NCBI RefSeq assembly: GCF_016735515.1
Contig: NZ_JAERQZ010000001.1
Span: 3,398,746 to 3,462,745, forward strand
Direction: 5' to 3'
DNA: 64,000 nt
Source of the DNA: Piscinibacter sp. HJYY11
GTDB taxonomy: Bacteria > Pseudomonadota > Gammaproteobacteria > Burkholderiales > Burkholderiaceae_C
In this document: piece by piece, positions 15,918 through 26,767 of the stretch
How positions within the stretch are numbered: the first letter of the stretch is position 1
Layout of the letters: each line of letters starts with the position of its first letter
Program-made: the position numbers and the translations under genes
The notes under the pieces: generated by a model
What the model was told of the DNA's origin: nothing
The model's input: only the letters and a program-made list of their open reading frames with translations
Databases searched by the model: none

Positions 15918-16823
15918 TCAGGGCGTGACGAAGCTCTTCAGCCAGTCGATCGTCGGGCCCAGCGCCCAGGGCTCGGTGCCGTACTGGTAGTTGGCGTCGA
16001 CCTGGGCGCCACCGCACTGGTTGGTCGGGTCGCTGCTGCCGTAGCCCATGAAGCAGTGGTCGGCGTAGCCGTCACGCACCTGGCTGTCGCGCACCACGTA
16101 CCAGCCGGAGCCGTTGGCCTGCAGGCAGTTCTGCGTGCCGCTCGCGCACACCGCACCGGTGACTCGCTGGCCGGAGGCGCCGGCACTGGCGACCGTGCCG
16201 CCGACAAAGAGGTCTTGCTGGCCGTTGATGATGCGCAGGCGGTTGCCGGGCTGCGTGTGCCGGCCGTCGGACATGCAGCTGCTGAGGCTGTAGACGCTGT
16301 AGGCGGTGCCGGTGCCCTGGCCCATCGAGGCGCGGATGCGGCTGTCGTAGTTCTTCGACAGCACCGAGATGATCGACCCCTGGCTCAGGCCGCCGGTCAC
16401 GATGCCCTTGGAGCAGTCGGCCTTGGCGCGGGCGCACAGCTTGGCAATGGCGCTGTTGCTGTTGTTCGGGTTGAAGATGCAGCGCGCGCGCGAGCCGATG
16501 GTCGAGCAGGTGCCGAAGCTGCCGTTGTCGTATTCGATCGAGGCGGCCACGAAGCCCTTGGCGGCGGCGGCCTGCACGGCGGCGTTGGCCCAGTTGCTGG
16601 TGTAGCTCTCGCCCGTGCCGCCGATGTGAACGTAGACGGGGAACCGGCCCGAGGCCGAGGGCTCGGCGCCACTGATGCGGTAGGAGCTCCCGCACAGCGA
16701 GCTGCTGCCGCCGCGGTAGGTGGCGGTGAAGGTGGTGGTCTGGGCGGCGGCCCAGGTCGAGGCGGCGGTGAGCACGAGCGCGAGGCCCGCGCGGATCAGG
16801 CTGCGAGAGGAAAGCTTCTTCAA
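15918..16823 (-). CDS. Secreted alpha/beta hydrolase-like protein, paralogue 1
   Basis: The 301-residue protein has a signal peptide (residues 1 to about 27, cleavage after STWAAA) and a serine-hydrolase core: YVHIGGTGE early, and a nucleophile elbow GGLSQGSI preceded by ADCSKGIV. Several cysteines suggest disulfides. Near the end there are SGWYVVRDSQVRDGYADHC and IDWLKSFVTP. TTG 16823 is chosen since GGAG lies a few bases upstream and the signal peptide begins there. It is a clear paralogue of the protein at 48813-49670, sharing LCAR..ADCSKGIV, G-x-SQGSI, DSR(I/V)RA and the end motif. Substrate unknown; an esterase or lipase role is possible. Confidence 0.75.
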   Translation of the reverse strand: MKKLSSRSLIRAGLALVLTAASTWAAAQTTTFTATYRGGSSSLCGSSYRISGAEPSASGRFPVYVHIGGTGESYTSNWANAAVQAAAAKGFVAASIEYDNGSFGTCSTIGSRARCIFNPNNSNSAIAKLCARAKADCSKGIVTGGLSQGSIISVLSKNYDSRIRASMGQGTGTAYSVYSLSSCMSDGRHTQPGNRLRIINGQQDLFVGGTVASAGASGQRVTGAVCASGTQNCLQANGSGWYVVRDSQVRDGYADHCFMGYGSSDPTNQCGGAQVDANYQYGTEPWALGPTIDWLKSFVTP

Positions 16824-16936
16824 AGGGGTCTCCGTTCTGTCGGTCTTTGTTTGAAATGCACGACCGTGCAGAAGAGATTGTTCCGCCTGGCAGGAGGCGC
16901 AACCTTGTACCGAGTTGTTCACTTCGTGCTGGGCAG

Positions 16937-16954
16937 GCCGGGGTTTTCCCCGGC
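16937..16954 (-). terminator. Possible terminator hairpin after the PAS kinase gene
   Basis: A 7-bp perfect GC-rich stem (GCCGGGG / CCCCGGC) closes a 4-base loop, 29 bp beyond the kinase stop on the minus strand. There is no T run after it, so it may only pause transcription or act with Rho. Confidence 0.4.
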
Positions 16955-16982
16955 TCGGGCCAAGCCCCTCAGGGCGACGTGG

Positions 16983-18619
<1,637 letters not shown>

Positions 18620-18623
<4 letters not shown>

Positions 18624-19822
18624 AGCACGCCGCGTTCGCGCAGGCGGGCTTCCTGCTCGGGCGTGATGCCGATCTCGCGCAGGATGGCGCTTGTGTCTTC
18701 GCCGAGCGTCGGGGCGCGCCGTGTGATGCGCCCCGGCGTGGCCGAGAGCTTGGGCACGATGCCCGGCACCTCGACGGTGAGGCCGTCGGCCGAGGTCACC
18801 TTCTCGACCATGCCGCGGGCGCGGTAGTGCGGGTCTTCGGCGATGTCGCGCGCGGTGTAGAGGCGGCCGGCGGGCACTTGCGCGGCGTTGAGGGCGCTGA
18901 GCACGTCGGTGACCGTGCGCGTCTGCGTCCACGCGCCGATGGTGGCGTCGATCTCGTCGACGCGTTTCACCCGCGCCGCATTGCCGACGAGCGAGGGGTC
19001 CTCGGCCCAGTCGTGGCGGCCGATGGTGCGCATGAGGCGGGTGAAGATGCTGTCGCCGTTGCCGGCCACCAGCACCCAACCGTCGGTGCAGGGGTAGGCG
19101 TTGCTCGGCGCGATGCCGGGCAAGGCGGAGCCGGCCGCCTCACGCACGGTGCCGAAGGCGCTGTACTCGGGCAACAGGCTTTCCATGCAGTTGAAGACGG
19201 CTTCATAGAGCGCCACATCGACCACCTGCCCCTTGCCCGACGCCTGGCGGTGGTGCAGCGCCATCAGGATGCCGATCACCCCGTGCAGCGAGGCCAGCGT
19301 GTCGCCGATGCTCACGCCCACGCGCACCGGCACGCGGCCCGGCTCGCCGGTGAGGTAGCGCAGGCCGCCCATCGCCTCGGCCACGACGCCGAAGCCCGGC
19401 CGGTCCTTGTAAGGGCCGGTCTGCCCGTAGCCGCTGATGCGCAGCATGATGAGCTTGGGATTCAGGGCACTCAGCTCTTCGTACGACAGTCCCCAGGCCT
19501 CCATCACGCCGGGCTTGAAGTTCTCGATCAGCACGTCGCACTCGGCGGCGAGGGTCTTCACGATCGCGCGCGCCTCGGGCTGCTTCAGGTCGAGCACCAG
19601 GCTCTTCTTGTTGCGCGACTGCACCTGCCACCAGACGCTGGTGCCGTTGTGCAGCAGGCGCCACTGGCGCAGCGGGTCACCGCTGCCGGGTGGCTCGATC
19701 TTGATGACCTCGGCGCCGAAGTCGGCGAGCGTCTTGGCGGCAAAGGGGCCGGCGATGAGCTGGCCCATCTCGAGCACCTTGAGGCCGGCGAGGGGGCCGG
19801 TGGATGTCGCGTCGGAAGGCAT
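18620..19822 (-). CDS. CaiB/BaiF family (type III) CoA-transferase
   Basis: The 400-residue enzyme belongs to the formyl-CoA transferase class: PLAGLKVLEMGQLIAGPFAA, the KIEPPGSGDPLR motif, LIENFKPGVME, RISGYGQTGPY, and the catalytic aspartate in SIGDTLA (Asp174), followed by GKGQVVDVALYEAVFN. It should move CoA between an acyl-CoA and a carboxylic acid by way of an aspartyl-CoA intermediate; the acids are unknown. A GTG two codons earlier (19828) is an alternative start. It overlaps the PAS kinase by 4 bp and lies downstream of rlmJ on the same strand. Confidence 0.9.
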
Positions 19823-19841
19823 GGTCACGGTGATCGGAAGC

Positions 19842-20684
19842 TCAGGCGGCCCGCTGTTCTATCAAATAGTTCGCCCCGTCGTACTGGCCCAGCACCTCCA
19901 CCAGCCACGGCATCAGCGCCTGCATCTCGTCGTGCAGCGTGTACGGCGGGTTGAGGATGAACATGCCGCTGCCGGCCAGGCCGAAGCCCTGCTGGTCGAG
20001 CTGCTGCACCGTGAGCCGCACGTGGAGGAAGCCCTTCGGCGCCAGCGCTTCGAGCCGGCGCGGCAGCTGCGCGGCTTCGAGCTTGGTCACCTGCGGGTAC
20101 CAGACCATGTACACGCCCTCGGCGAAACGCGTGAGTGCGTCGCGCAACGAGGCGATGACACGGCCATAGTCGTGGTGGCCTTCGTAGCTCGGGTCCATCA
20201 GCACCGCGCCGCGGCGCGAAGGCGGCGGCAGCGTGCCCTTGAGGCCGTCGAAACCATCGGCGTTGTGGATCTGCACGCCCTTGGTGTCGCCGAGGTAGGA
20301 CGCGAGGATGCGGTGGTCGGTGTTGTGCAGCTCGAAGAGGCGAAGCTGGTCCTGCGGGCGCAGCAGCATCTGCGCGAAGGCCGGCGAGCCGGGGTACTGC
20401 GTGAGCTTGCCGTCGGGGTTGAACTGGCGCACGCCGTCGACGTAGTCGGCGACCAGCTCGGGCAGATCATCCCGGTCCCACAGGCGGGCGATGCCCTCGA
20501 CATATTCGTTCTTCTTTTGCGCGTACTGGCCTTCGAGCGAGTAGCCGCCCGCGCCGGCGTGGGTGTCCACCAGGCGGTACGGCTTCTCCTTCTGGTTGAG
20601 GTAGCGCAGCACGCGCGTGAAGACGATGTGCTTGAGCACGTCGGCGTGGTTGCCCGCATGGAAGGCGTGTCGGTAGGCGAGCAT
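19842..20684 (-). CDS. rlmJ: 23S rRNA (adenine(2030)-N6)-methyltransferase RlmJ
   Basis: The 280-residue protein starts with the family signature MLAYRHAFHAGNHADVLKH and has the AdoMet-binding VDTHAGAGGYSL. The catalytic motif reads MDPSYEGHHDY; the usual form is DPPY, so one proline is serine. It methylates A2030 of 23S rRNA. It lies 6 bp after the LysR gene on the same strand and upstream of the CoA-transferase. Confidence 0.94.
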   Translation of the reverse strand: MLAYRHAFHAGNHADVLKHIVFTRVLRYLNQKEKPYRLVDTHAGAGGYSLEGQYAQKKNEYVEGIARLWDRDDLPELVADYVDGVRQFNPDGKLTQYPGSPAFAQMLLRPQDQLRLFELHNTDHRILASYLGDTKGVQIHNADGFDGLKGTLPPPSRRGAVLMDPSYEGHHDYGRVIASLRDALTRFAEGVYMVWYPQVTKLEAAQLPRRLEALAPKGFLHVRLTVQQLDQQGFGLAGSGMFILNPPYTLHDEMQALMPWLVEVLGQYDGANYLIEQRAA

Positions 20685-20690
20685 GGTGGT

Positions 20691-21641
20691 TCAGGCTGGG
20701 GTGGACGCCGCATTGTCGGCTTGTTGGTCGGCCTCATCGAGGGCGGCGAACTGCGCGACCAGCTCGTCGAGCAGGCGCCGCACGCGCAGCGGCAGGTGGC
20801 GCTGCGCAGGCACGATGGCATGCAGCGGGTAGCGCAGGCCCTGCCACTGCGGCAGCACTTCGACCAGGCGGCCCGCGCGCAGGTCGGCCAGCACGTCGAG
20901 GCGGGCCTTCTGCGTGATGCCCAGGCCCTGCACCGCCCATTCGCGCACCAGGCCGCCGTCGTCGGCGCGGCGATTGCCGTTCACCTTCACCGTGAATTCG
21001 GCCCCTTCGCGCTGGAACACCCACTGCGTGTGCGGCCGCTCGGCGCGGTGCAGCGCGAGGCAGTTGTGCTGGGCCAGGTCGCGCGGGTGCTGCGGCATGC
21101 CGTGGCGGGCCAGGTAGGCCGGTGATGCGACGAGCGTCGAGCGCGTCACGTGCAGGCGGCGTGCGACGAGGCTGGAGTCGTGCAGCTCGCCGTAGCGCAC
21201 GGCGATGTCGACACGGTCGCGCAGGAGGTCCTGGCGCACGTCGCTCACCTGCAGGGCGATGCGCAGGCCGGGGTGGCGCGCGAGGATGTCGTCGAGCATG
21301 GGGCTCAGCACCTGGCGGCCGAGGTCGGCGGGCGCGGCGAGGTGGACCTCGCCTTCGAGCGTCTCGCGCTGGGCGCCAAGCAGGGAGCGGGCGTCGTCGA
21401 GCACGCCCAGGGCACGCTCGGCGTGTTCGCGCAGCAGCTCCCCTTCGGGCGTGAGGCGCATCGAGCGGGTGGAGCGCTCGACCAGGCGCACCGCAAGCGC
21501 CGCTTCCAGCCGCTTGAGGGCGGCGCTGGCCGCGGCGGGCGTCAGCTGCAACTGGCGCGCCGCCGCGCTCAAGGTGCCGGCGTTGGCCAGGCGCACGAAG
21601 AGCTGCAGTTGCGACAGCTGGAGGTCGGGCGGTAGGTTCAT
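20691..21641 (-). CDS. LysR-family regulator, divergent from alcohol dehydrogenase
   Basis: The 316-residue protein has an N-terminal winged HTH (GTLSAAARQLQLTPAAASAALKRLE) and a LysR substrate-binding domain (EGEVHLAAPADLGRQVL onward) of the CrgA/AaeR-like group. ATG 21641 is preferred to a TTG two codons upstream. The gene is divergent from the zinc-type alcohol dehydrogenase gene with about 100 bp between them, the standard arrangement for a LysR protein and its target. Confidence 0.92.
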   Translation of the reverse strand: MNLPPDLQLSQLQLFVRLANAGTLSAAARQLQLTPAAASAALKRLEAALAVRLVERSTRSMRLTPEGELLREHAERALGVLDDARSLLGAQRETLEGEVHLAAPADLGRQVLSPMLDDILARHPGLRIALQVSDVRQDLLRDRVDIAVRYGELHDSSLVARRLHVTRSTLVASPAYLARHGMPQHPRDLAQHNCLALHRAERPHTQWVFQREGAEFTVKVNGNRRADDGGLVREWAVQGLGITQKARLDVLADLRAGRLVEVLPQWQGLRYPLHAIVPAQRHLPLRVRRLLDELVAQFAALDEADQQADNAASTPA

Positions 21642-21745
21642 CTTCAAAAACGAGTTGAAGCTGATTGTGATTCGAGATGGATTATCAAACCCGACCCACG
21701 GTCCTACAGTGCCGCCAGCTCATATCCCTTTTTGTCGGAGTCGCC

Positions 21746-22753
21746 ATGAAAGCCGTTGCCTACCGCCAGTCCCTGCCCATCGACCATGCCGAGTCGCTGC
21801 TCGACGTGACCCTCCCCGAGCCGACGCCCGGCCCGCGCGACTTGCTGGTCGAGGTGAAGGCCATCTCGGTCAACCCGGTCGACACCAAGGTGCGCAAGCG
21901 CGCCGCGCCCACGGCGGGCGAGGTGAAGGTGCTGGGCTGGGACGCGGCCGGCGTGGTGAAGGCCGTCGGCCCGCAGGTCACGCTCTTCAAGCCGGGCGAC
22001 AAGGTCTGGTACGCCGGCGACATCACCCGCCCGGGCAGCAACGCCGAGCTGCAGTGCGTGGACGAGCGCATCGTCGGCCACCTGCCCAAGAGCCTGTCGT
22101 TCGCGCAAGGGGCGGCCTTGCCGCTGACGGCGATCACCGCCTGGGAGGTGCTGTTCGACCGGCTCGAGATCGATCTCGACACGCGAGGCGCGCTGTTGAT
22201 CATTGGCGCGGCCGGCGGGGTCGGGTCCATCATGACCCAGCTCGCACGGCAGCTCACCGGGCTCACGGTGATCGGCACCGCCTCGCGGCCCGAGACGCAG
22301 TCGTGGGTGAAGGAGCTGGGCGCCCACCAGGTGATCGACCACACCAAGCCGCTCACCGAAGAGCTCGCGCGCATCGGCGTGCCGGCCGTGACGCACGTGG
22401 CCAGCCTCACACAGACGCACCTGCACTACGCCGAGATCGTGAAGGCGCTGGCTCCGCAGGGGCGACTCAGCCTGATCGACGACCCCGCCCAGCCGCTGGA
22501 CGTGATGCTGCTCAAGGGCAAGAGCCTCTCGCTGCGCTGGGAGTCGATGTTCACCCGCTCGATGTTCCAGACACCCGACATGCAAGCCCAGCACGACCTG
22601 CTGGAGCGTGTGGCGCAATTGGTCGACGACGGTCAGGTGCGCACCACGCTCGCCGAGCACTTCGGTTCCATCAACGCGGCCAACCTCAAGCGCGCCCACG
22701 CCTTCATCGAAAGCGGCACGGCGCGCGGCAAGGTGGTGCTCGAAGGGTTCTGA
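21746..22753 (+). CDS. Zinc-type alcohol dehydrogenase / quinone oxidoreductase family protein
   Basis: The 335-residue protein is a medium-chain dehydrogenase/reductase: MKAVAYRQSLPIDHAESL, VEVKAISVNPVDTKVRKR, VLGWDAAGVVKAVG and the nucleotide-binding LLIIGAAGGVGSI. The catalytic-zinc ligands of true alcohol dehydrogenases are not evident, as in the quinone reductase branch. It probably reduces a quinone or enone with NADPH. GGAG stands 5 nt before the ATG. The LysR gene next to it is the likely regulator. Confidence 0.92.
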   Translation: MKAVAYRQSLPIDHAESLLDVTLPEPTPGPRDLLVEVKAISVNPVDTKVRKRAAPTAGEVKVLGWDAAGVVKAVGPQVTLFKPGDKVWYAGDITRPGSNAELQCVDERIVGHLPKSLSFAQGAALPLTAITAWEVLFDRLEIDLDTRGALLIIGAAGGVGSIMTQLARQLTGLTVIGTASRPETQSWVKELGAHQVIDHTKPLTEELARIGVPAVTHVASLTQTHLHYAEIVKALAPQGRLSLIDDPAQPLDVMLLKGKSLSLRWESMFTRSMFQTPDMQAQHDLLERVAQLVDDGQVRTTLAEHFGSINAANLKRAHAFIESGTARGKVVLEGF

Positions 22754-22764
22754 AGCCCCGGACC

Positions 22765-23343
22765 TCAGAGCTTGTTGCGGTGCAGCCGGGAGAGAAACAG
22801 CTCCCGGATGCCCACTTCCCGCGGGCCGGGGATGAGCTCGAAGCTCTGGCCCGCCTGCAGCGTGCCCGGCACGCGCACCGCGAGGTAGAAGCCGCACCAG
22901 CCGTTCTGTCCCATCAGCTTCGTCGCCTGGTTGAAGCCCATCGCGTGGTTGAACTTGAAGCAGGGGAAGCGCGGCTCGCTGATGGCCAGTTCGCAGTCGG
23001 GAAAACGCAGCACGTCACCCACGCAGGCCTGGTTTTCCAGCAGGCCGCTGATGGTGAGGTTCTCCCCGATCGACCCATGCGGCAGGGCCTCGTCCCACAG
23101 CGCCACCTTGGCCTGGGCCCGCACGGTCTGCCAGAAGAGGTAGTGCTCGACGGGGTAGGCGTAGACCGCCTTCGACAGCCCGCCGTGCACGCTCAGGTCG
23201 GCCTGTTCGTCGCCCTCGAGGCCGAGCGGCTTGGCGGTCACGGCATGCGCCACGGGCCGTTTGCCGATGCCGGTCATGACCCGGCGGCCGGCGATCTCAA
23301 CCTCGCGAGCCAGGCTCACGTTGACGCTGAGCAGGGCGCCCAC
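22765..23343 (-). CDS. MOSC-domain protein (YiiM-like)
   Basis: The 192-residue protein has MOSC features: KRPVAHAVTAKPLGLEGDEQ, DLSVHGGLSKAVYAYP, GSIGENLTISG and the conserved cysteine in EPRFPCFKFNHAMG. MOSC proteins bind molybdenum-cofactor sulfur and move sulfur to acceptor enzymes, and YiiM reduces N-hydroxylated bases. GTG 23343 gives the normal family length; in-frame codons upstream lie inside the neighbouring gene. It starts 1 nt after the stop of the TupA-like gene, which suggests one operon around molybdenum or tungsten. Confidence 0.87.
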   Translation of the reverse strand: MGALLSVNVSLAREVEIAGRRVMTGIGKRPVAHAVTAKPLGLEGDEQADLSVHGGLSKAVYAYPVEHYLFWQTVRAQAKVALWDEALPHGSIGENLTISGLLENQACVGDVLRFPDCELAISEPRFPCFKFNHAMGFNQATKLMGQNGWCGFYLAVRVPGTLQAGQSFELIPGPREVGIRELFLSRLHRNKL

Positions 23344-23344
23344 G

Positions 23345-24145
23345 TCAGCGCGACGCCGCTTTCCAGCCGCGCACGCTGGCCGCCACGCGCGCACCCTGCG
23401 GGCCGCCGACCCATTGGCCGAAGAGCTTGGCCGCCGGGTGGTTGACGCGGAAGGAGCGCATCACGTGCACCTCGGTCGCGAGGCGGGCGTCGCCCTCCAC
23501 CATCAGCGCAAACGGCTTGCGCGCCTTGGCCAGCCACACACCGCGCTCGACGAGGGTGTAGGCGTTTTCGGCCAGGGCCTGGTCCAGCGGGCTGCCCTTG
23601 GCTTCGACGAACCAGGGCGCGGCAGGCGCCACCTTGGCCGCACGCCACAGTGCCAGGCTGGCGAGCTGCGCGCCGCAACCGGCCGGGGCGCCGATGAACC
23701 GGGCCTTCGCCTCGGCGATGCGGGCCAGCGCGGCGGCCACGTCACGTTCGCCGGCAATGCCGACAGGGTCCTTGGCTTTCTTGCCGGTGCCCTCCATCGG
23801 GCCGACGAGCACGAAATCACCCGCCGCCAGCCGGCGCCGGTCGTGGGCGAGGCCTTTCTTTTCGAGGGCGGCTTCCAGTTCCGGCGCGTTGGTCATCGAG
23901 GCATCGAGCTCGCCGCGTTCCAGCGACTCGAGCAGCTCGGCGCTCCGGCCGGGCACCAGCTGCACGGCCACGCCGGTGTCGCGCCCGAAGGCCTTCTGAA
24001 ACTGGGGTGCCAGCCCTGATTCGATGAGGGCCTGTTCCGCCCCCAGGCGCATCGGGTCGCTGAGCGACTTGCGTTGCACCGCGTGCACGGCGGGCACGCC
24101 CGCAGACGCGAGCGCGGCCAGAACCAGTCGGCGAGACGTTGTCAT
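23345..24145 (-). CDS. TupA-like tungstate/molybdate-binding protein, divergent
   Basis: The 266-residue protein has a signal peptide (MTTSRRLVLAALASAGVPAVHA) and the later blocks of the tungstate-binding TupA family: a LE.GELDASMTNAPELE segment, GDFVLVGP, DPVGIAGERDVAAALARIAEA and a LWRAA..P..WF block. The TTTS anion-binding motif at the mature N-terminus is absent (GAEQALIESG stands there), so the ligand may differ. No permease or ATPase gene is next to it. It is coupled to the MOSC gene with 1 nt between them. ATG 24154 is an alternative start. Confidence 0.65.
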   Translation of the reverse strand: MTTSRRLVLAALASAGVPAVHAVQRKSLSDPMRLGAEQALIESGLAPQFQKAFGRDTGVAVQLVPGRSAELLESLERGELDASMTNAPELEAALEKKGLAHDRRRLAAGDFVLVGPMEGTGKKAKDPVGIAGERDVAAALARIAEAKARFIGAPAGCGAQLASLALWRAAKVAPAAPWFVEAKGSPLDQALAENAYTLVERGVWLAKARKPFALMVEGDARLATEVHVMRSFRVNHPAAKLFGQWVGGPQGARVAASVRGWKAASR

Positions 24146-24453
24146 GGCTGGCATCTTAAAAGCCAGTCGCCTGCGAAGTAACTGCACGCATGTTCGATGC
24201 TGCGGAACAAATTCACATGCCGGCTGCATGGCGCTATGCAAAGTTTGCATGGCCCCCTGCGACCCGGTGGTTACCGCAGGATTACATTCACATGACAATC
24301 ATTTCGCGACCCTCTCCACCCTGGGGTCGCACGTCGATTGCTCCGCCAACAGCGGATGCCCAAGCGGCATGGGGCGAGCCCCCGGCACCGTACTTTTCCG
24401 GTGCATGAGATTCGCCCGATCCCGCTTTTTCAACTTTGAAGATTGGACCCACG
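24146..24453. other. 308-bp leader region before pckG
   Basis: No convincing gene lies here. The stretch has lower GC than its flanks and holds a 15-bp perfect palindrome at 24236-24250, several CACATG/GCATG repeats and the starts of two divergent transcripts. A 72-codon open frame at 24190-24408 has no clear ribosome binding site and biased composition, so I do not call it. It most likely carries the pckG promoter and its control sites. Confidence 0.6.
24236..24250. promoter_or_regulatory. Candidate operator in the pckG leader
   Basis: The sequence ATGCAAAGTTTGCAT is a perfect inverted repeat of 7-base arms around one central base, 203 bp before the pckG start. TTTGCAAA-type motifs are known sites of RamB/ScfR-like regulators of acetate and phosphoenolpyruvate metabolism in other bacteria. 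The link here is an inference. Confidence 0.5.
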
Positions 24454-26316
24454 ATGAACCGACCCGTCATGGAAGGCTTGCGCCTGAACGTTCCGGCCTA
24501 TGTGAAGCACGCCCGTCTCGTGGCGTGGGTGGCCGAGATCGCTGCGCTGACGCAGGCGAAGGATGTCTACTGGTGCGACGGCAGCAAGGAAGAGTACGAC
24601 CGTCTGTGCGCCCAGCTCGTGGCGGCTGGTACCTTCAAGAAACTCAACCCCGAGCTTCGCCCCAATAGTTACCTCGCGGTAACGAGCCCGAGCGACGTGG
24701 CGCGCGTCGAAGACCGCACCTTCATCTGCACCGACAAGAAGGAAGACGCCGGCCCCACCAACAACTGGATGGCCCCGGCCGAGATGCGCGAACTGCTGCA
24801 GACCGGCGAGAAGGCCTTGTTCAAGGGCGCCATGAAGGGCCGCACGCTCTACGTCGTGCCGTTCAGCATGGGCCCGCTGGGCTCGCCGATCGCGCACATC
24901 GGCGTCGAGCTGTCCGACAGCCCCTACGTGGCCGTCAACATGAAGATCATGACCCGCATGGGCCGCGCCGTGCTCGACGTGCTCGGCGAAGACGGCCACT
25001 TCGTGCCTTGCGTGCACACCGTGGGGGCGCCGCTCGAGCCTGGCCAGAAGGATGTGGCCTGGCCCAACAGCGACACCAAGTACATCGTCCACTACCCCGC
25101 CACGCAGGAAATTTGGTCCTACGGCTCGGGCTACGGCGGCAATGCGCTGCTGGGCAAGAAGTGCTTCGCGCTGCGCATCGCCTCGACCATGGGCCGCGCC
25201 CAGGGCTGGCTGGCCGAGCACATGCTCATCCTCGGCGTCACCTCGCCGCAGGGCAAGAAGTACCACGTCGCGGCCGCCTTCCCCAGCGCCTGCGGCAAGA
25301 CCAATTTCGCGATGCTGATTCCGCCGGCCGCGTTCAACGGCTGGAAGGTCACCACCATCGGTGACGACATCGCCTGGGTCAAGCCGCAAGCCGACGGCAC
25401 GCTGCGCGCCATCAACCCGGAGGCCGGCTACTTCGGCGTGGCCCCCGGCACCAACATGCAGACCAACCCGAACTGCATGAAGTCGCTGAACCGCGACGTG
25501 ATCTTCACCAATGTGGCACTGACCGACGACGGCGACGTCTGGTGGGAAGGCATGGGCGACGCCCCGGCCCACTGCATCGACTGGCAAGGCAAGGACTGGA
25601 CGCCGCAGATCGCCAAGGAAACCGGCGCCAAGGCCGCGCACCCGAACGCCCGCTTCACCGTCGCCGCCACCAACAACCCCGCGCTCGACAGCGAGTGGGA
25701 CAACCCCGCGGGCGTGAAGATCGACGCCTTCATCTTCGGTGGCCGCCGGTCGACCACCGTGCCGCTCGTCACCGAGGCGCGCGACTGGACCGAAGGCGTC
25801 TACATGGCCGCCACGATGGGCTCCGAGACCACCGCCGCGGCCTTCGGCCAGCAAGGCGTGGTGCGCCGCGACCCGTTCGCCATGCTGCCCTTCATGGGCT
25901 ACAACATGAGCGACTACTTCCAGCACTGGCTCGACCTCGGCGCCAAGCTCGAAGCGCAAGGCGCCAAGCTGCCCAAGATCTTCTGCGTCAACTGGTTCCG
26001 CAAGGGCGCCGACGGCAAGTTCATCTGGCCGGGCTACGGCGAGAACATGCGCGTGCTCAAGTGGGTGCTGGACCGTGTCGAAGGCACGGGCCAGGGCGTC
26101 GAGAACCTGTTCGGCACCACCCCGCGTTACGAAGACATCAACTGGACCGGCCTCGATTTCACCAAGGCCCAGTACGAGCAGGTCACCAACATCAACAAGG
26201 CCGACTGGCAGACCGAATTCGGCCTGCACGCCGAGTTGTTCAAGCAGCTGGCCTACCACCTGCCGGCCGAGTTGACCGCCACCAAGGCCAAGCTCGAAGC
26301 CCGCCTCGAAGCCTGA
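24454..26316 (+). CDS. pckG: Phosphoenolpyruvate carboxykinase (GTP)
   Basis: The 620-residue enzyme converts oxaloacetate and GTP to phosphoenolpyruvate, GDP and CO2, the first committed step of gluconeogenesis. It shows the GTP-dependent family motifs: [28 protein letters not shown], the kinase-1 loop [12 protein letters not shown] with the reactive cysteine, the metal site region TTIGDDIAW, and [14 protein letters not shown]. Start ATG 24454 ([12 protein letters not shown]) fits; TTG 24436 is possible. It has a 308-bp leader with a palindrome and ends in an intrinsic terminator. Confidence 0.97.
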   Translation: MNRPVMEGLRLNVPAYVKHARLVAWVAEIAALTQAKDVYWCDGSKEEYDRLCAQLVAAGTFKKLNPELRPNSYLAVTSPSDVARVEDRTFICTDKKEDAGPTNNWMAPAEMRELLQTGEKALFKGAMKGRTLYVVPFSMGPLGSPIAHIGVELSDSPYVAVNMKIMTRMGRAVLDVLGEDGHFVPCVHTVGAPLEPGQKDVAWPNSDTKYIVHYPATQEIWSYGSGYGGNALLGKKCFALRIASTMGRAQGWLAEHMLILGVTSPQGKKYHVAAAFPSACGKTNFAMLIPPAAFNGWKVTTIGDDIAWVKPQADGTLRAINPEAGYFGVAPGTNMQTNPNCMKSLNRDVIFTNVALTDDGDVWWEGMGDAPAHCIDWQGKDWTPQIAKETGAKAAHPNARFTVAATNNPALDSEWDNPAGVKIDAFIFGGRRSTTVPLVTEARDWTEGVYMAATMGSETTAAAFGQQGVVRRDPFAMLPFMGYNMSDYFQHWLDLGAKLEAQGAKLPKIFCVNWFRKGADGKFIWPGYGENMRVLKWVLDRVEGTGQGVENLFGTTPRYEDINWTGLDFTKAQYEQVTNINKADWQTEFGLHAELFKQLAYHLPAELTATKAKLEARLEA

Positions 26317-26336
26317 TCGCTCAGGCTCCCCGCGAG

Positions 26337-26360
26337 AAGGCGCCCTCGAGGCGCCTTTTT
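26337..26360 (+). terminator. Intrinsic terminator of pckG
   Basis: An 8-bp stem (AAGGCGCC / GGCGCCTT) with a CTCGA loop runs into five Ts in total, 20 bp after the pckG stop. Confidence 0.9.
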
Positions 26361-26379
26361 CACGCCCGGACCCGCCAAC

Positions 26380-26404
26380 AAAAAAGCCCGCTGACGCGGG
26401 CTTT
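26380..26404 (-). terminator. Terminator of the small minus-strand gene
   Basis: A 9-bp stem (AAAGCCCGC / GCGGGCTTT) with a 4-base loop is followed, read on the minus strand, by a run of Ts. It lies 24 bp past the stop of the 81-residue ORF and also forms a second barrier behind pckG. Confidence 0.85.
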
Positions 26405-26428
26405 CTCTGGGGTGCCTTGCGGCAGGGA

Positions 26429-26674
26429 TCAGCGGTACAGCATCTCGTGGCGATCGGCCGCGGCATACAGCTCGGAAGCGAAGCGGGGGTCGCTGGCTTC
26501 GAAGCGGTGAGCCATGGCGCGCACCCGAGCCGCTTCACGCGAGGGGTAGCGCGGTGCCGGCGTGCCAGAGGGCAGCGCGTTCAGCAGGGCGGCAACCCAT
26601 TCGCCGATCACAGCGGCCAAGCGAGGCGCCGTGCGGGTTTGCGGGATCTGGAGGCTGATGGTCGTCGTGGTCAT
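26429..26674 (-). CDS. Small hypothetical protein (81 residues)
   Basis: The product starts MTTTTISLQIPQTR and has an amphipathic middle (AAVIGEWVAALLNAL) and a charged C-terminal helix region (AARVRAMAHRFEASDPRFASELYAAADRHE). It has no signal peptide or membrane segment. AAGGAG lies 6 nt before the ATG, and a strong terminator lies just after the stop, so it looks like a real monocistronic gene. It diverges from the LysR gene at 26817. I do not recognise a function. Confidence 0.75.
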   Translation of the reverse strand: MTTTTISLQIPQTRTAPRLAAVIGEWVAALLNALPSGTPAPRYPSREAARVRAMAHRFEASDPRFASELYAAADRHEMLYR

Positions 26675-26767
26675 GGTGTGCTCCTTCGGGGCAACTTCTG
26701 CAACTCACAAAGAGTTCGCATTGAGGTGGACTATAGGGAAACTACTAATGTCAGTCCAATCAAGAAT

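Noticed and set aside
20148..20700. RlmJ motif DPSY as a sign of an inactive enzyme
   Set aside because: The rest of the protein is fully conserved and Ser at this place is a tolerated variant of the DPPY motif in such methyltransferases, so loss of function is not implied.
24190..24408. 72-codon ORF before pckG
   Set aside because: There is no good ribosome binding site and its composition looks like a chance frame in a regulatory region.
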